In this document: positions 23,903 to 32,670 of the stretch, piece by piece | Layout: every line of letters begins with the position of its first letter | Numbering within the stretch: position 1 is the stretch's first letter | NCBI GenBank assembly: GCA_030682135.1 | Contig: JAUXQT010000019.1 | Coordinates: 1 to 61,167, forward strand | DNA from: Nitrospirota bacterium | Lineage (GTDB): Bacteria > Nitrospirota > Nitrospiria > Nitrospirales > Nitrospiraceae | DNA: 61,167 bases | Direction: 5' to 3' | Program-made: the position numbers and the translations under genes | The notes under the pieces: model-generated | The model's database searches: none | What the model was told of the DNA's origin: nothing | The model's input: the letters and a program-made list of their open reading frames with translations, nothing else

Positions 23903-26604
23903 ACGACGTAAACCAACCGGAAACCAAAGAACCACGGCTGCTCCTCAGTCAAGTGTTGGAGGAGGAGTACGTTCGGCTCCATCGCCCACTTCCCGCCAAC
24001 TATCCCCTGACGGGATCGGATCAGGTTCGACAGGCGGCAATCTACGCACTCATCCATCGCGTGCCAGGAGGACGTGTGGCGCTCTGTCTCTCCGGTGGAG
24101 GCATTCGAAGTGCCACATTCGGCCTCGGCATCATTCAGGGGTTAGCCAAGCTCAAACTCCTCGAAAAACTCGACTGCCTTTCCACCGTGTCCGGCGGCGG
24201 CTATATCGGCAGTTGGCTGTCAGCATGGATTCGTAATCACCCGCAGGGGCTCGCTGGGGTCGCTGAGGCCTTGCGACAGAAGCCCCAGCCCCAGCAAGAT
24301 ATTGAACCAAGTCCCATCACGCACCTTCGCATGTACAGTAACTATCTCAGTCCTCGGCTCGGATTGCTGTCTGCGGACTCCTGGACCCTCATAGGAACCT
24401 ACCTGAGAAATCTCATCCTCAACTGGCTCGTGCTGGTTCCCTTTCTTCTGGCGCTGCTGGCCACCCCCTTGTTCTATCGGGCGCTGGTGAGAATGCATCC
24501 GTCCGTCGAATTCATGGCGAGTTGCGCCGCAGTGGGAAGCCTGCTTCTTCTCGTGAACCTGATCTACTTGCATCTCTGCCGTCCCAGTCTCCGGAAATTG
24601 CGGCCACTCAAGACCTGGGAATGGTTTGAGCAACAGCGCTCGTTCTTGTTCTTCTGCCTGCTCCCTCTGCTCGCAGGCGTGATCCTGTTAACAATGGCAT
24701 GGGCCTGGTTCCAAGCAGGTCGCGAGCACCCGCTCGACAGTCTCTCGCTCTTTGGACTCTCCAGCCTCGTGACCCTGGCCCTTGGAGCCGCAGCGATGCA
24801 TAGCACCGCATGGCTGACCGCGGCGATCGTACTGCGTCGCCCATGGGGCGACGGATGGCGATACCTGGAACTGCTCACCATCATGTTCAGTGGACTGCTG
24901 GGCGGATGGCTGCTCTGGCTTACCCTTAAAAAAACGTCGCCATTCTACGGACTGGCAGGCTATGACGACTGGTACACGTCCGGTGCCGTGCCGGCCTTTC
25001 TGACCCTATTCATCCTCGCCGCCACGTTGTTTGTTGGAATTGCGAGCCGATCGACCGGAGATGCCGACCGTGAATGGTGGGGACGCACCGGGTCATGGGT
25101 CCTCATCGGATCGGTGTCCTGGGCCGGAGCCTCCAGCATCGTGATATTTGGACCCTGGGTGCTCTCACAGATACCAGGCTGGATCACCTCGGCGGGCGGG
25201 CTCACAGGACTCTTCACTCTGCTGTTCGGGTTCAGCGAGAAAACGGCCGCGCAGCAGGCCGGTGAACAACCGGGACGGCTGACGCAGCTTGGACGGAAAT
25301 TGTATCTCCTCGTGCTGGCGCCAGCAACGATCGTGCTGATCCTCATGGCACTCGCCTATGGAAACGCCGCGGTCCTCGGCAAGGCTTCATGGTTCGAGGT
25401 CGGAGAATTCATTCTCGGAATGGCTCTGTTCAGTGTGCTCATGTCGTTCTTTATCAACATCAATAAATTCTCCCTCCACGCAATGTATCGAAATCGTCTC
25501 ATCAGGGCCTACCTCGGTGCGTCGCGCGGAGAGCAACGATCGCCCAATCCCTTTACGGGATTCGATCCCAACGATAACTTTCCGATGGCTGCGCTGGCTT
25601 TGCCGGAAGGCTCGATTCAGAAGCCGTTGCACGTGGTGAATATTGCGCTCAACCTGGTGCATGGCTCGAACCTCGCCTGGCAGCAGCGGAAGGCGCAATC
25701 GTTTACCGTGACTCCACTCCACTGCGGCAGCGCGGCAAACAACCTGGGCTATCGCCGGTCTGCCGAGTACGGAAAGAACCCCGCGGTGAATCAATCCATT
25801 ACGATTGGGACAGCCTTGGCGATTTCCGGCGCGGCGGCAAGCCCCAACATGGGCTACCATTCATCGCCACCGGTGACGATGCTCCTCACCCTCTTCAACG
25901 TGCGGCTCGGGTGGTGGCTCGGCAATCCCGGAGAGGCCGGCCAGACAACATACGGAAGGTCCTGCCCTGAATTTTCCGTCGGCCCTTTGTTGGCTGAAGC
26001 CTTCGGCTTCACCGACGATCAGAAGCGTTATGTCTACTTGTCGGACGGTGGGCACTTTGAAAACCTCGGTCTCTACGAGATGATCCTCCGCCGTTGCCAG
26101 ATCATTGTGGTCAGCGATGCAGGCTGCGATCAGCAGTCTGGGTTTTCAGACCTGGGAAATGCGATCCGAAAGATTCGGATCGATCTTGGCGTGGAGATCG
26201 AAATAGATGTGAACCCTCTGCGCCAAAAGAATGGGATGCATCGGAGCGAGTGGCACCATGCCATCGGCGCCATCCGCTACGATCTGGTCGACCCCGACGC
26301 GCCCCAAGGCCTCCTCATTTACCTCAAACCCTCTCTCACGGGAAACGAACCGGCAGATGTGCTCGAATACGCCAGTTACCATCCCGACTTCCCGCATGAA
26401 TCCACGGCGGATCAGTTTTTCGATGAATCGCAGTTCGAATCCTACAGGAAGCTCGGGGCACATATCGTCCACGAAGTGTTTGACGAGACGATGTCGAATC
26501 CCGCCCGCAAAGAGGGCCGTCTGTTCGAAGACCTCCGCGCGCACTGGGACTCGCGAGCCGCACAGGAGAACCAGCCGCGGCCGACCCCATCAGTTCCAAG
26601 CTGA
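23899..26604 (+). CDS. Large patatin-like protein with a central membrane domain
   Basis: 901 residues. The patatin nucleophile half is near the N-terminus (LCLSGGGIRSATFGLGIIQG, Ser in STVSGGGYIGSWL) and the Asp half near residue 715 (YLSDGGHFENLGLYE). Between them, from about 175 to 530, lie some eight to ten hydrophobic segments, for example NWLVLVPFLLALLATPLFY and FLFFCLLPLLAGVILLTMAW. The active site is thus split by a membrane domain, and must assemble at the membrane surface. It is coupled to the upstream patatin lipoprotein (4-bp overlap). Substrate and topology are unknown; a role in envelope lipid remodelling is likely. Confidence 0.9.
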   Translation: MNDVNQPETKEPRLLLSQVLEEEYVRLHRPLPANYPLTGSDQVRQAAIYALIHRVPGGRVALCLSGGGIRSATFGLGIIQGLAKLKLLEKLDCLSTVSGGGYIGSWLSAWIRNHPQGLAGVAEALRQKPQPQQDIEPSPITHLRMYSNYLSPRLGLLSADSWTLIGTYLRNLILNWLVLVPFLLALLATPLFYRALVRMHPSVEFMASCAAVGSLLLLVNLIYLHLCRPSLRKLRPLKTWEWFEQQRSFLFFCLLPLLAGVILLTMAWAWFQAGREHPLDSLSLFGLSSLVTLALGAAAMHSTAWLTAAIVLRRPWGDGWRYLELLTIMFSGLLGGWLLWLTLKKTSPFYGLAGYDDWYTSGAVPAFLTLFILAATLFVGIASRSTGDADREWWGRTGSWVLIGSVSWAGASSIVIFGPWVLSQIPGWITSAGGLTGLFTLLFGFSEKTAAQQAGEQPGRLTQLGRKLYLLVLAPATIVLILMALAYGNAAVLGKASWFEVGEFILGMALFSVLMSFFININKFSLHAMYRNRLIRAYLGASRGEQRSPNPFTGFDPNDNFPMAALALPEGSIQKPLHVVNIALNLVHGSNLAWQQRKAQSFTVTPLHCGSAANNLGYRRSAEYGKNPAVNQSITIGTALAISGAAASPNMGYHSSPPVTMLLTLFNVRLGWWLGNPGEAGQTTYGRSCPEFSVGPLLAEAFGFTDDQKRYVYLSDGGHFENLGLYEMILRRCQIIVVSDAGCDQQSGFSDLGNAIRKIRIDLGVEIEIDVNPLRQKNGMHRSEWHHAIGAIRYDLVDPDAPQGLLIYLKPSLTGNEPADVLEYASYHPDFPHESTADQFFDESQFESYRKLGAHIVHEVFDETMSNPARKEGRLFEDLRAHWDSRAAQENQPRPTPSVPS

Positions 26605-26785
26605 GAGAAGCGTCCCCGTCACATCCTGCCAATGCGGGACTCAGACAAGCGCGACAAGTTTGACCGCGATGTTGGATTTGGCAGGTTTGAGCGACACCCA
26701 ACGCCGCATTCAGAGTCCTGTCCTCCATCAGCATGCTGTTGCCTTGTTGCATACCTCCCGGCAAGTCGGACCACGCGTAGCATTT

Positions 26786-27082
26786 TCACTGAAACGTCAT
26801 GATCTTGGCCATCCACTGAAAGGCATGACCGGCTTGAGTAATCAGAAGATCGTGCAATATCGAGAGCCCGACGATGACAGGCGGAACCGCTACACCCATC
26901 ATGACGATGATCAGGAGCCATACGTACCCTTGAACCTCCTGTCCCGTGAGAAAGACAGGCCCATACAAGAATCGGCGGCTTGATCTCGACTCATAGGGAA
27001 ACATGGAACTAGGCGAGGCGGCCAGATCAGGCCGTTCCCAATCAACCCACGCAGGGGCCCCCTGTCCGTATCCGGCCTCCAC
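26786..27082 (-). CDS. Small membrane protein of unknown function
   Basis: Up to 98 residues (GTG at 27082) or 72 residues (ATG at 27004, MFPYESRSSRRFLYGP). A single strong membrane segment is visible (YVWLLIIVMMGVAVPPVIVG) followed by an amphipathic tail. It follows a NarL-type regulator on the same strand. No family recognised. The protein-like composition and position support a gene, but the start is uncertain. The 180 bp between it and the patatin gene hold nothing I can identify. Confidence 0.45.
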   Translation of the reverse strand: MEAGYGQGAPAWVDWERPDLAASPSSMFPYESRSSRRFLYGPVFLTGQEVQGYVWLLIIVMMGVAVPPVIVGLSILHDLLITQAGHAFQWMAKIMTFQ

Positions 27083-27164
27083 GACACGAAACTCCCCGCC
27101 TTCGAGGACGTTCCACGCCCCTATGCGACGGGCCGATCGTCGTCAACGCCGAGGCAGGCCGGCA

Positions 27165-27965
27165 TCAGCACGCCTTCTTATATCGTAGCGACGGCAAGGC
27201 ATCGGAGGATACATCGCTCCCGCAATGCTGGAGGTACAGGGACACGGCTTGCGTCCGCCTGGTGATCTGCAACTTTGTAAACATGTTCGCCAGATAGTTC
27301 TTGACGGTCTTATCGGACAGAGAGAGCTCCACGGCAATCTCCTTATTCGTCTTCCCTTCTGCCACGAGCCGTATGACGCGATGTTGCTGTGGAGAAAGAA
27401 AGCGGAGTCTCGGTTCTTGGGCATCTTTCACACCAACGCTCAATCCGCAGAGCGCCTGATCGGCCATTTCGAATTGGAGATAGGAGGCTCCTCCGGCCAC
27501 GGCACGAATCGCGCGGAGCAGCTCTGAACGAAGGATATCCTTGAGCACATAGCCGTGAACCCCGGCCTCAGCCGCTGCGCGGAAGGTCACGGGGCTGTGA
27601 GACATGGTGACCATGAAGATTCGAATTGCGGGATATGCGTGCAGCAGCAGCCGGCAGACTTCAGAACCCGATCCGTCAGGGAGGCGAGCCTCCATCAAGA
27701 CGAGATCCGGGCTCACGCGCCGGGCTTCCGACAGGGTATCGGCGGCAGTCCCGCTTTCGCCCACGACGAGCAGATCCGACTCGCCATCGAGCTGAGCCCG
27801 CATGCCGACCCTGACAATCTCCTGAGCATCGGCGACGAGGATCCGGATCGGCTTGGGAGCGGCGACATGATGGACCGAAGGATGCACGGCACTGTCCGTG
27901 CGATGCCGTAGTAGCCTTCGGCCTGTAGCCTTACTCCTCATACAGACAGCCTCAGATTCGACCAT
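27165..27965 (-). CDS. NarL-family regulator with Glu at the phosphorylation site
   Basis: Up to 266 residues; a 35-residue N-terminal extension precedes the receiver, and an ATG at 27941 is an alternative start. The phosphoacceptor position in PDLVLMEARLPDGSG is Glu92 where Asp is normal, and the acidic pair is reduced (VADAQE). The Thr (MVTMSH) and Lys (VLKDI) positions remain. The LuxR helix-turn-helix is intact (LSPQQHRVIRLVAEGKTNKE, then DKTVKNYLANMFTKL). Glu may mimic phosphorylation, giving a constitutively active regulator. A TCCTACAGGA site lies 106 nt upstream. Confidence 0.88.
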   Translation of the reverse strand: MVESEAVCMRSKATGRRLLRHRTDSAVHPSVHHVAAPKPIRILVADAQEIVRVGMRAQLDGESDLLVVGESGTAADTLSEARRVSPDLVLMEARLPDGSGSEVCRLLLHAYPAIRIFMVTMSHSPVTFRAAAEAGVHGYVLKDILRSELLRAIRAVAGGASYLQFEMADQALCGLSVGVKDAQEPRLRFLSPQQHRVIRLVAEGKTNKEIAVELSLSDKTVKNYLANMFTKLQITRRTQAVSLYLQHCGSDVSSDALPSLRYKKAC

Positions 27966-28070
27966 GCGGGGCAGGCCGTCACAGGACGACCATCCACATC
28001 CGGGTCTCAGCCTATCTCAGAAATAAAAGGAGACCTATCAGCATGACGCGCAATCGAGTATCAGGCTTTG

Positions 28071-28080
28071 TCCTACAGGA
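28071..28080. promoter_or_regulatory. TCCTACAGGA site upstream of the 27165 regulator
   Basis: A 10-bp near-dyad (TCCT-AC-AGGA) within a 14-bp sequence, GTCCTACAGGAAGA, that recurs exactly at 28869-28882 upstream of the next regulator. Both lie 105-135 nt before a NarL-type gene. Possible operator. Confidence 0.35.
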
Positions 28081-28107
28081 AGATGTTCGGATAGACCGAT
28101 GAAGGGG

Positions 28108-28737
28108 CTATTTCACGAGGCCGTGATCGACGGCATACCGAATCAACTCCGCGGTCGTGGTGAGACGGAGCTTTTCGAGCAAACGGGTCCGATAAGTGCT
28201 CACGGTCTTGACGCTGAGCTTTAATTGTGTTGCCGCGCGAGAGACGGTCCCGCCCTTCGCTAGAAGGCAGAGCACCTCCATCTCCCGGGCGGAAAGGATC
28301 GGCAGCGGAGAGAGAAGGCTGCCCGATTGAATACGGACGTCTCCCTCTCTCTCCAGCCCCTTCGTCACATAGCGAGCCCCTGTGAGGACCGTTCTGATGG
28401 CCTCGTGCAATTCGTCAGGCGCAGTTTCTTTCGTCAAGTAGCCGGACGCTCCGTGGCTCAAGGCGAGTCGAACATATTGCGGTTCGTCGTGGATCGTGAG
28501 CATGAGGCACTTGATCTGTGGACGCAACTTCTTGATTCGCTTCAGCACCGTCAATCCACTATGGTCCGGCAGCATCACATCCAGCACGGCCTACTCCACC
28601 GGTTCCCTGCGCACGACCCCCGCGGCCTCTTCTCCGGTCGAAGCCTCACGCACGATAGCCGTAGGAAAATGGTGTTCGATTACCTGCCGGATGGCTTGCC
28701 GAAGCAGTGGGTGGTCGTCGACGATGAGGACTAACAT
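28108..28737 (-). pseudogene. NarL-family response regulator interrupted by an amber codon
   Basis: The frame runs from ATG 28737 (MLVLIVDDHPLLRQAIRQV) to 28108, with an intact receiver and LuxR helix-turn-helix (LSAREMEVLCLLAKGG, VKTVSTYRTRLLEKL), except for TAG at 28591-28593 between REPVE and AVLDVMLPDHSG. The frame is the same on both sides, and related genes have Leu or Asp-Leu here, so a single substitution (for example TTG to TAG) explains it. The stop precedes the phosphoacceptor Asp. Translation could restart at GTG 28587 and yield an HTH-containing fragment. A sequencing error or amber read-through are alternatives. Confidence 0.8.
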
Positions 28738-28869
28738 GACATCTGGAATTGCACCATGCCGATGGAGTGCCCGACGGGACAACATCTTGTCAGATTGTAG
28801 CAAGGGAGCGTACCAGTAAGCTTTCACAGGGATATAGCAGACGAACACTGATCGGTATGTCGGCGACCG

Positions 28870-28879
28870 TCCTACAGGA
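28870..28879. promoter_or_regulatory. TCCTACAGGA site upstream of the interrupted regulator
   Basis: Second exact copy of the 10-bp near-dyad; it lies 133 nt upstream of the start at 28737 and within the same 14-bp shared sequence as the copy at 28071. Confidence 0.35.
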
Positions 28880-28914
28880 AGACCGGGCCAACGCCGTCAA
28901 CCTACCTATGACGG

Positions 28915-29556
28915 CTAGTCGGTGAGGTTGGATTCGATGGCGTAGCGCATGAGTTCGGCAGTCGTACGAAGCCTGAGTTTCTCCAGCAGCCTGCTTCGGT
29001 AGGTGCTGATCGTCTTGCCGCTGAGGGCCATGTCGGCGGCGATGACCGACACGGGCTTACCTTGCCCGAGCAGCCGCAAGACTTCTATCTCCCGGTCGGA
29101 CAGGAGGCTGTGAGGCGCCGCCGGCTGTCCCTCATCCAGAAAGGTTACCATCAAGTCGCCCAGCGATTGCGTGATGTACCGGCGTCCAGCCAACAGCTCC
29201 TTCACCGCCTTGAGCAACTCAGAAGGAGCCCGGTCCTTCGTCAGATAGCCGGAAGCGCCGGCTTTCAGCGCACGTAAGGCGAACTCCTTCTCAGGATAGA
29301 GACTGAGCATCAACACCGTTGCCTTCGGCTGCAGGAGCTTGATCTCTTTCAGCACTTCCAATCCGTGCTTGTCCGGCAGTGATACGTCGAGGATCACCAA
29401 ATCCCACGGCTCCCGGCCGATGGCCGACAACGCCCCAGCCGCATCCTCCGCCTCGAAGACCTTCGAACACACTCCTTCACAGAGAACCAAGTCCCGAATC
29501 CCTTTGCGAACGATCGGGTGATCGTCGACGATCAAGCACTTATAGTGTTTTACCAT
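28915..29556 (-). CDS. NarL/FixJ-family response regulator
   Basis: 213 residues from the ATG at 29556 (MVKHYKCLIVDDHPIVRKG). The receiver is complete: acidic pair in VDDHP, Asp in LVILDVSLPDKHG and Lys in YLTKDRAP. The LuxR helix-turn-helix follows (LSDREIEVLRLLGQGKPV, then GKTISTYRSRLLEKL). Its start lies 17 nt inside the end of the upstream kinase gene, so the two are translated together and form a cognate pair. The frame is open further upstream, but that would overlap the kinase extensively. Confidence 0.93.
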   Translation of the reverse strand: MVKHYKCLIVDDHPIVRKGIRDLVLCEGVCSKVFEAEDAAGALSAIGREPWDLVILDVSLPDKHGLEVLKEIKLLQPKATVLMLSLYPEKEFALRALKAGASGYLTKDRAPSELLKAVKELLAGRRYITQSLGDLMVTFLDEGQPAAPHSLLSDREIEVLRLLGQGKPVSVIAADMALSGKTISTYRSRLLEKLRLRTTAELMRYAIESNLTD

Positions 29557-32491
29557 GGCGACCCTTCTTCCTGATTGTCGGAGGTTTCGCCTTCCGAACG
29601 CCTGCCACGGAGCGACGGCTGGCCGCGGCTGCATCGCAGGGAAGACGGACAGTCACGACAGTCCCGTTGCCGGGCTTCGACTGAATCTCGACGTTCCCTC
29701 TCAGAAGTTCAGCCCGCTCCTGTATCCCGCGAAGGCCGAATACACCATTTGGTGGAACCAGCTGCGCGGCAAAACCTACGCCATTGTCCTCCACCACCAG
29801 CATCGCCCACCCATCAGTGCAATCGAGCGTGATGACCGCCGTAGTCGCCTCCGCATGGCGCACGACATTCATCAACAGCTCTTGGGCCATGCGATAGATC
29901 GCGCCTGAAATATCCGGGCCACAGACCTGCCCGAGGTCCTCACGTTCAGCCACAACAGAGCAGCGAACCCCTGTTCGTTCCTGCAACTCCCCCGCCAACG
30001 TTTCGATCGCAGGAACCAGCCCCATCACGTCCAGCACCGCAGGCCGCAGGGCTGCAAGCACCTCCCTGAACGACACAAACAAGCGATCCAGCGTACCCAT
30101 GGCCAGCTTGGTTTTCTTGCGCAACTCGCTCGCGAGGGGACTCCGGAGCTGTTGAACCCCTCGACCGATGTCGCTCAAATCGAACATGAGGGCGCTCAGC
30201 AGCTGCCCGAATTCATCATGTAGCTCTCGTGAGAGACGGCGGCGTTCTTTCTCTTCTGCGACTTGCACTTCCCTGCTCATCACTTGCAGCCTGGCGTACG
30301 CGTCATTGAGGGACGTATAGGCCTGCTTCGCCCCCGTCACATCGGTCATCGCGCCGATCATCCGGACCGGCTTCCCCGTGGTCTCGCGTACGACATGTCC
30401 TCGATCCAGAAAATGTCCGTACCCTCCGTCCGCAAGACGGAAGCGATATTCACCGGACCACATCTCCTTCTTGCCTGCCACCACCTCATCGAGACTCTTG
30501 AGGATCGCCGCTCGATCGTCCGGGTGCAACCGGTCGGTCCAGGCCTCGATGCCTGGCTCGGCCTTGGGATCGTATCCGAATTTTATGCACGCATCGGGCG
30601 ACCACCAATGTTCTTCGGTGATCAGGTTCCAATCCCACAGTACGTCGTTGGTTGCCAAGGCGACGAGTCGAAATCGTTCTTCATTATGCCGCAGCACCTC
30701 CTCCGCCCGCTTGCGTTCCGTAATGTCGGCGACGATGCCGCAAATCGCATAGATGTTATCCCTTGCGTCACGGAGAGGAAATTTGATGACGAGGCTGATG
30801 TGCTCGCTGTCTCCATACCGAGCCACCTCTTCAAATTCGATCGGCCCGCCAGTTTGTAATGCTTTTTGATCGTTGTTCCGAAACGCCGTGGCTTGCTCGG
30901 GTGAGAAGAGATCGCCGTCGGTTTTCCCGATGACCTGATCGTGGGACAGGTCGAATCGCCGTTCGAACGTGCGGTTGATGAACAGATAGCGCCCATCCCG
31001 ATCTTTCAAAAAGATCACCAGCGGACTGTTGTCGAGGATGGCGGCCAAGCGCGCCTCGCTGGTTCGCAACTCCTCCTCGGTTCGCCCCCACTCGATGGCG
31101 ATGCTGATCGCCTGGCTCGCAGCCTCCAGCATATCCAGTTCAAATTCCGTCGGCCCGCGCGCATCCAGGAAGTACATCGCATAGGTACCCAGGACATCGC
31201 CCTGCGCGTTGAGCATAGGCATCGACGTGCAGGCGTGCAGTCCATGCCGGAGCGCGAGGTCTCTGGCTTCGGGCCACGGATTCCACAGAGGATCGGTCGC
31301 GATGTCGGATACGACAACCGTCGATTTGCGATAGGCCGCCGTCCCGCAAGATCCGTGACAAGGGCCGATGGGCCCGCCGTCCACCGCTTTATTGAACTCC
31401 TCCGGCAGCGTCGAAACGACGCCGCGATGCAACGTGCCTGTCTCCGGCTGCACCAGCAGGATGGAGCAGACTCCGCCTGTGGACAGGGCCTCAATGGATC
31501 GCACCAGGGACTGCATCGTCTCGGCCAATGGTCTTTGCATCAAGACGCTTTCGAGGAAGCGCCGTTGCACCGCATTCAGCTCCTCAGCCTGTTTGCGCTT
31601 GGTAATATCGTAGGCGGTCCCGATTCTGGCCTGCTGTCCGTCGAAATCGATCGAGACAGCGGTGAAGTCCAGCCAGCGGACTTCACCGTCCTTGCGGATG
31701 ATTTGAAATTCGAGCCGGGCCGGAGCGCGGTCTCCCCCTTGCACCGCCCCCACCCGTGCCCTCAGCGCATCCTGGAAGTCCGGATGGATGAGATCCCACA
31801 AGGACATCGCATGCAGCTCGGCGAGGCTGTAGCCGGAAATCCTCGTAGCGGCAGGATTGGCATAGAGGAAGCGGTCATTCCTGTAGATGTAGATGGCTGA
31901 TGAGGTCGTCTCGCTCAGCTGTTTAAACTTCGCCTCGCTCGCCTGGAGCGCCTGCTCTCCCCGTTTCCGTTCTTTGACCGCCTGAATCAGCTCACGGTGC
32001 TCACGCTCCAACGTCAAATGGTCCATCACCTGGCGACTCAGCACCCGGAGCGCTTCCCGTTGCTCTTCCGACAATGCGCGGGGGACATGATCGATGACAC
32101 TCAGCGTGCCGATGCGAAATCCCTCCGGGGTCACCAGCGGCGCGCCGCAGTAGAAACGGATATGCAGATCGCCTGTCACCAACGGATTGTTCATGAACCG
32201 CTCGTCCGCGAGCGCATCCGGCACGATGAGGAGATCCGTTCCGAGTATGGCATGGGCACAGAACGCGATATACCGACTGGTCTCTGTGACCGTGAGGCCG
32301 ATTTTTGATTTGAACCACTGACGATCAGAATCGACCAGGCTGATGAGCGCAATAGGTGTATTGCAGATATAGGCGGCCAGATGAACGAGGTCATCCAGTT
32401 CCTTAACCGGAGGGGTGTCGAGCATCTCATACCGATAGAGCGCGGAAAGCCGCTCGGCTTCACGAAGCGGAGGAAGAAAGGGCGCGTCCAT
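29540..32491 (-). CDS. Multi-sensor histidine kinase (GAF-PAS-GAF-PAS-PAS-HisKA_3-HATPase)
   Basis: 983 residues from ATG 32491, which lies behind GGGGAGGTGG. Order: GAF (about 20-170), PAS (about 185-310, SETTSSAIYIYRNDRFLYAN), GAF with a Cys pair GPCHGSCGTAAYRKS (about 320-475), PAS (about 485-605), PAS of the PAS_3 type (about 610-735), then the kinase core: H-box RRRLSRELHDEFGQLLSAL, N-box AQELLMNVVRHAEA, G1 VEDNGVGFAA, G2 VFGLRGIQERAELLRG. The protein is soluble. Its end overlaps the NarL regulator. CCTAGGGGT lies about 71 nt upstream of the start; the same nonamer occurs downstream of nxrB at 56542. Confidence 0.94.
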   Translation of the reverse strand: MDAPFLPPLREAERLSALYRYEMLDTPPVKELDDLVHLAAYICNTPIALISLVDSDRQWFKSKIGLTVTETSRYIAFCAHAILGTDLLIVPDALADERFMNNPLVTGDLHIRFYCGAPLVTPEGFRIGTLSVIDHVPRALSEEQREALRVLSRQVMDHLTLEREHRELIQAVKERKRGEQALQASEAKFKQLSETTSSAIYIYRNDRFLYANPAATRISGYSLAELHAMSLWDLIHPDFQDALRARVGAVQGGDRAPARLEFQIIRKDGEVRWLDFTAVSIDFDGQQARIGTAYDITKRKQAEELNAVQRRFLESVLMQRPLAETMQSLVRSIEALSTGGVCSILLVQPETGTLHRGVVSTLPEEFNKAVDGGPIGPCHGSCGTAAYRKSTVVVSDIATDPLWNPWPEARDLALRHGLHACTSMPMLNAQGDVLGTYAMYFLDARGPTEFELDMLEAASQAISIAIEWGRTEEELRTSEARLAAILDNSPLVIFLKDRDGRYLFINRTFERRFDLSHDQVIGKTDGDLFSPEQATAFRNNDQKALQTGGPIEFEEVARYGDSEHISLVIKFPLRDARDNIYAICGIVADITERKRAEEVLRHNEERFRLVALATNDVLWDWNLITEEHWWSPDACIKFGYDPKAEPGIEAWTDRLHPDDRAAILKSLDEVVAGKKEMWSGEYRFRLADGGYGHFLDRGHVVRETTGKPVRMIGAMTDVTGAKQAYTSLNDAYARLQVMSREVQVAEEKERRRLSRELHDEFGQLLSALMFDLSDIGRGVQQLRSPLASELRKKTKLAMGTLDRLFVSFREVLAALRPAVLDVMGLVPAIETLAGELQERTGVRCSVVAEREDLGQVCGPDISGAIYRMAQELLMNVVRHAEATTAVITLDCTDGWAMLVVEDNGVGFAAQLVPPNGVFGLRGIQERAELLRGNVEIQSKPGNGTVVTVRLPCDAAAASRRSVAGVRKAKPPTIRKKGRHGKTL

Positions 32492-32670
32492 CGTAACCAC
32501 CTCCCCAGGCAGGATACGGGACCACTCTACATGAATGAGACTTCCTAATCTAGCTGGAACACCTAGGGGTCACTCAGAATGTTCCTAATACGTGTAAGAT
32601 GGGTCCCGATGTCCCCTCGGTCAACCGGACAGCCCCCAACACACCACCCACTCCGATTCCGGCCGACAGA

